In this document: positions 5,772 to 11,434 of the stretch, piece by piece
How positions within the stretch are numbered: position 1 is the first letter of the stretch
How the letters are laid out: every line of letters begins with the position of its first letter
Notes under the pieces: model-generated
Seen by the model: only the letters and a program-made list of their open reading frames with translations
Told to the model about the DNA's origin: nothing
Databases searched by the model: none
Program-made: the position numbers and the translations under genes
Assembly: GCA_964630635.1 (NCBI GenBank)
Contig: CAZVVM010000059.1
Span: 1 to 11,434, forward strand
DNA: 11,434 nt
Source: Colimorpha_A sp964630635
GTDB taxonomy: Bacteria > Bacillota > Clostridia > Oscillospirales > CAG-272
Reading direction: 5' to 3'

Positions 5772-7883
5772 ATGATACTTATTATAGCCGAAAAGCCGAG
5801 CTTGGCGCGAAATATCTGCGCAGGCATCGGGCAAATGCAAAAGAAAAACGGATATTTTGAGGGGTGCGGGTACCTGGTGAGCTGGGCATTCGGACACCTT
5901 TTCGGGCTTTGCGATATTGAGAGCTACCGTCCTCTTCCCGAGGGGCAGAAGTATTGGTGCATGGACAATCTTCCTTGTTTCCCGAACGAGTTCCGATACG
6001 AGCTTCGCCGAGGCGATAACGGTGACCGCGACGACGGCGTTATCAGGCAGTTCAAGATAATTGAGGACCTATGTAACCGCCCCGACGTTGACAAGATAGT
6101 AAACGCAGGAGACGCCGACCGAGAGGGAGAAATTATCGTCCGTACCTGCGTAAATAAGGCGCTCAAAAGCCCGAAGCCGCTTTTGCGTCTCTGGCTTCCC
6201 GACCAGACGCCCGAAACGGTTGCCGCCGCGCTCCGCGATATGAAGAGCGAGGACGAATACGATAATCTCGCAAACGAGGGCTATGCGCGCACCTTTATCG
6301 ACTGGCTCTACGGCGTGAATCTCACGAGATATGCGACGCTGAAAAGCGGTAAGCTTCTGCGCGTCGGGCGCGTTATAGTGCCGATCGTGCTTGCAATCTA
6401 CGAGCGTGATATGGCGATAAGAAACTTCGTGCCCGACGTATATTACGCACTCGTCAGTAAAGCCGAAACGAACGGCGAGATCATCGAGTTGCAGTCCAAG
6501 ACGAAGTTCGATAAGACCGAGTTCGTCAAGGCGAAAAACCTATGCGACCTTTACAATTCTACGGGTGCTATCGTCATCTACGTGAAGAAGAAAAAGGACA
6601 CGCTCTCCCCCGGAAAGCTTTATTCGCTTTCAAAGCTCCAGAACGTGCTCGGTAAGAAATATAAGATGTCAATGGCGGAAAGTCTTGAGATCGTGCAGAA
6701 GCTTTACGAGGAAGGGTATCTCACCTATCCCCGTACCAACTCCGAGTACCTTGCGACGGCCGAAAAGGACAAGATAAGAAAGATAATCGAAAACTGCAAA
6801 AAGCTCGGTTATCCGCTTGCCTTCAAGGATAAAAAGACGATATTCGACGACAGTAAGATCGAGTCGCATTCGGCGCTTACTCCGACCTATAAAATACCCG
6901 ATAAATCACGCCTGAATGAAAAGGAAATGCAGGTATACTCGACCGTGTTCCGCCGTTTCGTTGCGGTGTTCTGCGCCGAGGACTGCGTCGTTAATAAGAG
7001 TGAGATAAAGATAGCAGTCGGCGACCTTGAGGAGTTTACGCTAAAGGGAACGGTCATCGTCGAGCGCGGTTGGACGAAGTACGACGATTACAGCGGAAAA
7101 GATAAGGTCCTGCCTCAACTAAACAAGGGTGACGCTGTGAATATCAACTTCGAGCCGGTCGAAAAGGAGACCAATCCTCCGAAGCACTATACGATAGAAA
7201 CGCTTAATAACTATCTGAAAAACCCCTTCAAGCAGGAAAAGGCACAGGAAAACTCCGATCCCGAAAAATCAGACGACACCGAGGAATACAAGGCGATATT
7301 TGAAGGACTTGAGCTTGGTACCGAGGCAACGAGAACGGGAATCATTGACAACGCCCGCAAGAGCGGTTACATAAAGCTAAATAAGGATGTTTATACGATC
7401 CTGCCCGACGGTGAATACCTTATCGAGTCGCTCAAAGCTATGCAGATAAGTATGGATAAATACAAGACCGCAGAGCTCGGTAAGTCGCTGAAACGCGTTT
7501 TCAGAGGTGAATGTTCCGTCGGCGACAGCGTTGAGCTTGCAAAGGCGGAAATTTCCGAGGTGTTTGACCGTAAGGGCGATAGCTTCGCAAACGATACAGA
7601 CATCGGCTTCTTTATGCAGACGGTCGGTAAATGTCCGCTTTGCGGCGGCGAAGTCAGACGAACGAACTTCGGCTACGGCTGTGGCTCATACCGCGAAAAC
7701 GGATGTAAATTTGCCGTCAGTATGCGTATATGCTCAAGAGTAATTCCGCTCTCTGCCGTCAAACAGCTTCTTGAAAACGGCAGAACCGAAAAGCTTTCGG
7801 GCTTCGTTTCGAAGAAATCGGGAAAACCCTTTGACGCACGGCTCAAGCTCGAGGACGGACGCGCGGTATTTGATTTTAATTAA
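5772..7883 (+). CDS. topB: DNA topoisomerase III (type IA)
   Basis: A 703-residue type IA topoisomerase that passes single DNA strands through transient breaks; topoisomerase III mainly decatenates and resolves recombination or replication intermediates. The N-terminus MILIIAEKPSLARNI opens the Toprim domain, which carries the metal-binding DADREGE (Asp114 to Glu120). The catalytic Tyr319 lies in YLTYPRTNSEYL, and domains II-III surround it. Near the C-terminus, after a GTEATRTGII motif, one zinc-ribbon module is seen with Cys621, Cys624, Cys637 and Cys645 (CPLCGG...GCGS...GCKF), and a short C-terminal repeat follows. Length is normal for firmicute TopB. The start at 5772 is fixed by the conserved N-terminus, yet no ribosome binding site precedes it. 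The gene is a single-gene unit facing away from the DUF6106-like gene. No conjugation or relaxase genes flank it, so I read it as chromosomal. Confidence 0.96.
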   Translation: MILIIAEKPSLARNICAGIGQMQKKNGYFEGCGYLVSWAFGHLFGLCDIESYRPLPEGQKYWCMDNLPCFPNEFRYELRRGDNGDRDDGVIRQFKIIEDLCNRPDVDKIVNAGDADREGEIIVRTCVNKALKSPKPLLRLWLPDQTPETVAAALRDMKSEDEYDNLANEGYARTFIDWLYGVNLTRYATLKSGKLLRVGRVIVPIVLAIYERDMAIRNFVPDVYYALVSKAETNGEIIELQSKTKFDKTEFVKAKNLCDLYNSTGAIVIYVKKKKDTLSPGKLYSLSKLQNVLGKKYKMSMAESLEIVQKLYEEGYLTYPRTNSEYLATAEKDKIRKIIENCKKLGYPLAFKDKKTIFDDSKIESHSALTPTYKIPDKSRLNEKEMQVYSTVFRRFVAVFCAEDCVVNKSEIKIAVGDLEEFTLKGTVIVERGWTKYDDYSGKDKVLPQLNKGDAVNINFEPVEKETNPPKHYTIETLNNYLKNPFKQEKAQENSDPEKSDDTEEYKAIFEGLELGTEATRTGIIDNARKSGYIKLNKDVYTILPDGEYLIESLKAMQISMDKYKTAELGKSLKRVFRGECSVGDSVELAKAEISEVFDRKGDSFANDTDIGFFMQTVGKCPLCGGEVRRTNFGYGCGSYRENGCKFAVSMRICSRVIPLSAVKQLLENGRTEKLSGFVSKKSGKPFDARLKLEDGRAVFDFN

Positions 7884-7894
7884 GCTTCTTTACA

Positions 7895-7922
7895 GTAGGG
7901 CGGGGGCTTGCTCCCGCCCTAC
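7895..7922. repeat. Palindrome GTAGGGCGGG...CCCGCCCTAC
   Basis: A perfect 10-bp inverted repeat (7895-7904 and 7913-7922), extendable inward by a G-T and a G-C pair, leaves a CTTG-type loop. It starts 11 bases after the topB stop and could terminate or stabilise the topB transcript, though no T-run follows. GC-rich units of this form, bounded by GTAG and CTAC, look like dispersed intergenic repeats of Clostridia. Confidence 0.65.
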
Positions 7923-7973
7923 GAATGCGTGGCAGAGATTTGTAAAATGGCGAACGAAGCGAGTGTGGTGAGG

Positions 7974-8000
7974 CGGTGCGTCGAGGACGTCGCACCCTAC
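7974..8000. repeat. Imperfect palindrome ending in CACCCTAC
   Basis: GGTGCGTC and GACGTCGCACC fold back on each other with a 3-base bulge and a GAG loop, and the unit ends in CTAC like its neighbours. It is the middle member of a three-palindrome cluster between topB and the terminator at 8121. The stretch between it and the first palindrome (7923-7973) has GAACGAAGCGAG, a word typical of such repeats, and no credible gene. Confidence 0.45.
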
Positions 8001-8030
8001 AAAGAGCGTGGCGAAATGTTCGATTGTCTT

Positions 8031-8101
8031 GTAGTGGCGATTCACGAATCGCCCGCTGTGAGTGGCGTATTTTTTGTGGGCGATTCGTGAATCGCCACTA
8101 C
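8031..8101. repeat. Perfect 24-bp inverted repeat, nested palindrome (MITE-like)
   Basis: The 24-base arm 8031-8054 is matched exactly by 8078-8101, with a 23-base loop between (8055-8077). Each arm is itself palindromic (GGCGATTC-AC-GAATCGCC), so either long-hairpin or two-hairpin folds are possible. The ends are GTAG and CTAC. It encodes no protein and has no transposase nearby. It is probably a non-autonomous dispersed repeat. Confidence 0.8.
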
Positions 8102-8120
8102 GGTTAATGTGTCTAAATGT

Positions 8121-8157
8121 AATTAAAAAAGAGAGCCGATGGCTCTCTTTTTTAATT
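8121..8157. terminator. Perfect bidirectional terminator overlapping a stop codon
   Basis: A 17-bp perfect stem (8121-8137 and 8141-8157) with a 3-base loop has a GAGAGCC/GGCTCTC core flanked by A6 and T6 runs, so it works on both strands. It ends topB-direction transcripts and the minus-strand secA-linked membrane gene, whose TAA (8152-8154) and last codons lie inside the stem. Confidence 0.9.
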
Positions 8158-9489
8158 CATTTTATTTTCCGTCGAATACTTTTCAAGCACCGCAGTACGA
8201 ACCGACGTGTAAAGAATAGACGCACAAATTGCGACCGCGACGCCTAAAACGAGCGCGTAGGTGTTAAACATTGGCTTTTTGTAAAGATTTCCGTAGGCGT
8301 AGGTATTAAATACCGATAGCAGACAGCAAGCGACCGTCAAGACGACGGAAAGCCGCAAACGGCGCAGCTTTTCATTTGCCGCCTTCGAATTGTGAGTGAT
8401 ATAAGCGCTTTCCCAGAATAGCCCCGTGTGCTCTTTTATAACTCTGTAAAAAGCGATTCCGACGCAGAGCGTCGAGAGAACGAGGAAGAACGTATAGATC
8501 ATATTCGTGTAATATGGGAACGAAAAGTAAAACTTAACGTCGGCAAATGCAAAGGACGCTCTTTCGTGATACGTCGTCGCAAAGTACTCGTAAAAGAGCT
8601 GGAGCGGGAAGGATATAACGACCGCGACGATTGAAAACGCACGCGTTACCTTTTTGTCAGTTATCTTGCGCAAATACGAAATAACGGCAATATGAAGGAT
8701 AGGCGTGAAGTACGGCGGGATCAGGGCCTTACCGTCGATAAAGTAGCCGACAGCGCAGAAGCAGGCGATTATAAAGCAGGTGACGGCAGGTCGTAATGCC
8801 GACATTATTCGCTTTTTCTCGCTTCTGACATATGAGGAAATATCCGATATTATACCTCTGTTGAACGACGCTTTTTTGCGAAGAGCAGAGAAGTAAATGC
8901 AAACGGCAATATAAAATACAAGCGAAATCACCGCAACTACTGCCGCGCAAAGGAATATCATTCCCGTTCTGAAAGGTGCAAGCGGGTATATCTCCTCAAT
9001 GTTTTCGGTCAATCCCGAATCGTTCACCTTGAAATAAACGACCTCGGGGAAGGCAGAAAAAACGCAGTGCAGGACGATATAGACCTGCATCACGGTTCTG
9101 ACGATCTTCAGCTTCACAACCGAAACGGTGTGTCCCGCCTCCGCGTGTCTATCCGCGAAATACGCAAAGCCGTTAAACAGCTCGTGAAGCGCGGGGATCA
9201 GGAGAATGATACGCAGAATATTGAAGCAGAAGGAGAATACCATATTGAAGGTCGGGTCGGAATTGACCAACGTTATCATCGGTATGGTAAGACCTAACTG
9301 TGCGATAGATAGTGCCGCGGCTTTCTTGAAGCCGTTTGACGCCGCTTCTATTGACGGTGATATTTCACTTATGGGGCGTATCGCCTTCGCCATTATAAGC
9401 AGACCGATGAAGTCGGGCAGAATATCGAATACCCAAAAATACGGATTTATAAGAAAAAAGAGACCGAAGAGAAATAAACGGTATTTCAT
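8152..9489 (-). CDS. Polytopic membrane protein of unknown function
   Basis: A 445-residue integral membrane protein with about ten hydrophobic segments, including ones near 5-33, 58-78, 84-104, 130-150, 175-200, 235-255, 285-305, 330-355, 380-398 and 410-430. The N-terminal motif NPYFWVFDILPDFIGLLIM resembles a DILPDFIGY-type motif seen in hypothetical membrane proteins of Clostridia, but I cannot name a family. I see no transporter signature, catalytic motif or signal peptidase site. The ATG at 9489 is only 3 bases after the secA stop. The nearest AAGGAG (9504-9509) is 14 bases from it, longer than ideal, so translation may be coupled to secA. The gene ends inside a bidirectional terminator, so it is the last gene of the secA transcript. 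Whether the linkage means a role in export is open. Confidence 0.82.
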   Translation of the reverse strand: MKYRLFLFGLFFLINPYFWVFDILPDFIGLLIMAKAIRPISEISPSIEAASNGFKKAAALSIAQLGLTIPMITLVNSDPTFNMVFSFCFNILRIILLIPALHELFNGFAYFADRHAEAGHTVSVVKLKIVRTVMQVYIVLHCVFSAFPEVVYFKVNDSGLTENIEEIYPLAPFRTGMIFLCAAVVAVISLVFYIAVCIYFSALRKKASFNRGIISDISSYVRSEKKRIMSALRPAVTCFIIACFCAVGYFIDGKALIPPYFTPILHIAVISYLRKITDKKVTRAFSIVAVVISFPLQLFYEYFATTYHERASFAFADVKFYFSFPYYTNMIYTFFLVLSTLCVGIAFYRVIKEHTGLFWESAYITHNSKAANEKLRRLRLSVVLTVACCLLSVFNTYAYGNLYKKPMFNTYALVLGVAVAICASILYTSVRTAVLEKYSTENKMN

Positions 9490-9492
9490 TGT

Positions 9493-11088
9493 TTATTCGT
9501 CGTCTCCTTCGTTTCTTCCGCAGCACTTCTTGTATTTCTTTCCGCTTCCGCAGGGGCAGGGGTCGTTACGTCCGACCTTTTCGCTCTTCTTATGAACGAC
9601 GGGCTTTTTCTTGACGGGATCGCCCGATCCGACGAAGCCCTCGTTCTTTACCTTTGCGACCTCAACTCGCTTTATCTCGCGTCTGGGCTGAACCGAGAGA
9701 ATCATTCTTACGGTATCTTCCTTGATCTCGGAGTTCATCATATCGAACATATCGGCACTCTCGATACGGTATTCGCTTATCGGGTTTCTCTGCGCGTATG
9801 CGTTAAGACCGATACTGCCCTTGAGATCGTCCATAGCGTCAAGATGCTCCATCCACTTTCTGTCGACGTTCTGAAGGAGTATCACGCGCTCGATCTCGCG
9901 CATATCGTCGCCAAACATTGCTTCCTTTTCGGCGTAAAGCTTTTCGGCACGGTCGAGCAGGAGTTGTTCAACGTCACCGGGGGAAACACTATCAAGATCG
10001 CTTTCACTATATCGGAAGTCGTCGTTTGTCGTCAGCGTTCCGAAGAAATAAGAACGGAGCGCATCGAAATTCCACTCTGCGGGATTTTCGGGGTTGACGA
10101 ACTCGTCGACCTTAGAGGTTATCACCTCGTCGATCATTGAGCGGATCTTATCCTTCATATCGGCGCCGTCAAGCACCTCGCGGCGCTGACCGTAGATTAT
10201 CGTTCTCTGCTGGTTCATTACGTCGTCGTAGCTCAAAACGTGCTTACGGCGTGCAAAGTTGTTGCCCTCAAGGCGCTTCTGCGCGTCCTCTATCGAATGT
10301 GAAAGTATACCCGCCGAGATCGGTTGAGTTTCCTCAAGACCGAGGCGCTCTACCATACCGAGTATTCTCTCGCTTCCGAAAAGGCGCATAAGATCGTCCT
10401 CAAGCGAAAGGAAGAAACGGGATTCTCCCGGGTCACCCTGACGGCCTGAACGTCCGCGAAGCTGGTTGTCGATACGTCGGCTTTCGTGGCGCTCGGTACC
10501 GATTATATAGAGACCTCCTGCCGCCTTGATCTTTTCTGCCTCGGGCTCGATCTGCTTCTTGTATTTTTCAAAGAGCTCACGGTACACCTTGCGGGCTTCA
10601 AGAACCTCGTCGGAGACCGAAAGGGAAGAGCCGATAGCAAGACCGACGACGTCCTCGTCGTATCCGTTCTTTATCATTTCCTGCTTGGAGAGGAACTCCG
10701 GGTTACCGCCGAGCATAATGTCGGTTCCTCGTCCTGCCATATTAGTCGAGATCGTAACGGTGCCGAATTTACCTGCGTTAGCAACTATTTCGGCTTCCTT
10801 TTCGTGATATTTCGCATTGAGGACCGTGTGCTTGATGCCTTCTTTTTTTAGAAGCTTCGAAAGCTCCTCCGACTTTTCGATCGAAACGGTACCGACAAGG
10901 ACGGGCTGTCCCTTCTCGTGGCATTCGATGACCTGATCGACGATAGCGCGGTACTTTCCTCTTACGTTTTTATAAACGGCGTCGGGATGGTCCTTTCTTA
11001 TCATCGGCTTATTGGTCGGAACCTCGACGACATCAAGATAATATATCTCTCTGAATTCCGCGTCCTCTGTAAGCGCAGTACCCCTCAT
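9493..11088 (-). CDS. secA: Preprotein translocase ATPase SecA, C-terminal part
   Basis: SecA is the ATPase that pushes preproteins through SecYEG. This part begins at the GMTGTA region of the motor (here VMRGTALTEDAEF) and continues with DVVEVPTNKP. The second nucleotide-binding fold follows, with STNMAGRGTDIMLGGNPEF (114-132), IIGTERHESRRID (195-207) and the conserved QLRGRSGRQGDPG (209-221). The helical scaffold and wing domains come next, with MEHLDAMDDLKGSIGL and YAQRNPISEYR. It ends with the zinc-binding SEC-C motif CPCGSGKKYKKCC, which binds SecB or ribosomes in other species. I give 11088 as start only because it is the first ATG after the upstream stop. In a normal SecA the frame would be continuous with 11116-11434, and only 27 bases separate the pieces. 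Downstream an unknown membrane gene follows after 3 bases. Confidence 0.92.
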   Translation of the reverse strand: MRGTALTEDAEFREIYYLDVVEVPTNKPMIRKDHPDAVYKNVRGKYRAIVDQVIECHEKGQPVLVGTVSIEKSEELSKLLKKEGIKHTVLNAKYHEKEAEIVANAGKFGTVTISTNMAGRGTDIMLGGNPEFLSKQEMIKNGYDEDVVGLAIGSSLSVSDEVLEARKVYRELFEKYKKQIEPEAEKIKAAGGLYIIGTERHESRRIDNQLRGRSGRQGDPGESRFFLSLEDDLMRLFGSERILGMVERLGLEETQPISAGILSHSIEDAQKRLEGNNFARRKHVLSYDDVMNQQRTIIYGQRREVLDGADMKDKIRSMIDEVITSKVDEFVNPENPAEWNFDALRSYFFGTLTTNDDFRYSESDLDSVSPGDVEQLLLDRAEKLYAEKEAMFGDDMREIERVILLQNVDRKWMEHLDAMDDLKGSIGLNAYAQRNPISEYRIESADMFDMMNSEIKEDTVRMILSVQPRREIKRVEVAKVKNEGFVGSGDPVKKKPVVHKKSEKVGRNDPCPCGSGKKYKKCCGRNEGDDE

Positions 11089-11124
11089 AACAGAGAGCTT
11101 AATATAAAAAAGGAATTAATTATG
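11083..11124 (-). other. Nonsense codon and substitution cluster inside secA
   Basis: The frame does not shift here, but the protein has a TAA at 11116-11118 where nearly all SecA proteins have Tyr, in ITFxNYFR. Around it about seven of 14 positions depart from the family: FHN-stop-FLFYIKLSVMRG instead of roughly FQNYFRMYKKLSGMTG. The residues before 11124 and after 11083 are normal. Many changes could come from single G-to-T steps on the coding strand. The most likely cause is local sequencing or assembly error; a real lesion is possible. Confidence 0.7.
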
Positions 11125-11434
11125 GAAGGTTATTGTCGCAAGAGTCTTATTTTCCTTTTCGATCTTGACCTTTTCCTTTGCCTCGATCGCCTGATGCAGA
11201 CCGTCGGAATAACGGCGTCCCGGCATAAGACGTCCCGTGAAGGAATCGACTATAATTATCTGTCCGTCCTTGTTGACGTAGTCAACGTCGCGGATCATCG
11301 TTCCGTGTGCCTTTATCGCCTGATTGATGTGGTGAGAAAGGGTAGTGTTTTCCGAGTCGGAAAGGTTTTCGACGTTAAAGAATTTTTCTGCCTTGAGAAC
11401 ACCGCTTTCGGTAAGCGTTGCGGTTTTTGCCTTC
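11116..11434 (-). CDS. secA: SecA, internal segment before the stop (cut by window edge)
   Basis: About 106 codons upstream of the in-frame TAA, entering from the right edge. They read as the preprotein cross-linking domain and the return into the first nucleotide-binding fold of SecA: LTESGVLKAEKFFNVENL, HHINQAIKAHGTMIRDVDYV, then VDSFTGRLMPGRRYSDGLHQAIEAKE and KENKTLATITFHN. All of this is standard SecA sequence. The start codon and the Walker A motif lie outside the window. The segment is in the same frame as 9493-11088, so both belong to one gene broken by a single stop. Confidence 0.9.
   Translation of the reverse strand, partial: KAKTATLTESGVLKAEKFFNVENLSDSENTTLSHHINQAIKAHGTMIRDVDYVNKDGQIIIVDSFTGRLMPGRRYSDGLHQAIEAKEKVKIEKENKTLATITFHN

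Noticed and set aside
5676..5897. N-terminal extension of the DUF6106-like gene across the divergent promoters into topB
   Set aside because: The frame is open by chance; a consensus promoter, GAGGAG and ATG at 5675 define the real start, and the extension is antisense to the conserved topB N-terminus.
7895..8101. CRISPR array
   Set aside because: The units are inverted palindromes of different sequence, not direct repeats with equal spacers, and no cas gene is present.
9592..10140. 182-codon plus-strand ORF
   Set aside because: Antisense shadow of secA with no start signal and no family resemblance.
11083..11124. Programmed frameshift or stop-codon readthrough in secA
   Set aside because: No frame change occurs, and the surrounding missense changes in invariant residues would not be explained by recoding.
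1..11434. A new defence, secretion or biosynthetic multi-gene system
   Set aside because: Most genes are recognised housekeeping genes with normal neighbours; the few unknowns are single membrane or lipoproteins without enzymatic or partner signatures.
1..11434. tRNA or rRNA genes
   Set aside because: No cloverleaf-like stretch with GTTCGA-type T-loop and acceptor pairing, and no rRNA words, were seen in the intergenic regions.

Overview
The window most likely comes from a Gram-positive Firmicute of the class Clostridia, possibly an uncultured gut lineage. The gene order around rbgA-rnhB and around yajC matches Firmicutes, one gene encodes a lipobox lipoprotein, the Shine-Dalgarno sites are strong (AAGGAG/GGAGG type), and the promoters have sigma-A consensus. 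Several GC-rich palindromic intergenic repeats are of the kind seen in uncultured Clostridia. The taxonomic call is an inference, not a database result. The content is mainly housekeeping, and I did not find a convincing new multi-gene system.

Left part (1-2640, + strand): the end of a signal peptidase I gene (lepB), then rbgA (50S ribosome assembly GTPase), rnhB (RNase HII) and a HAD-IIA phosphatase. These look like one operon, but a terminator-like hairpin lies between rbgA and rnhB. The cluster ends in a palindromic repeat region and a strong bidirectional terminator.

Middle part (2648-5675, - strand): an SPFH/stomatin-like membrane protein with its own promoter and a perfect palindrome over the -10 box; a small TIGR04086/YrzE-like membrane protein next to yajC (Sec translocase accessory); a lipoprotein of unknown function; and a two-TM protein resembling DUF6106. 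A divergent intergenic region (5676-5771) carries two back-to-back near-consensus promoters, one for the minus-strand genes and one for topB.

Right part: topB (5772-7883, +) encodes topoisomerase III and appears to be transcribed as a leaderless mRNA. It is followed by a 200-bp cluster of GTAG...CTAC palindromes and a perfect terminator. On the minus strand, secA (entering from the right edge) is followed at once by an unknown polytopic membrane protein. secA carries an in-frame TAA within a tight cluster of substitutions at the universally conserved GMTGTA region, so it is either a sequencing/assembly error or a real lesion. secA, yajC and lepB together mean that three steps of protein export are represented here.

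The observations most worth a second look are the secA lesion, the leaderless topB promoter, the SPFH-gene operator-like palindrome, the degenerate G4 motif of RbgA, and hairpins that cover ribosome binding sites.
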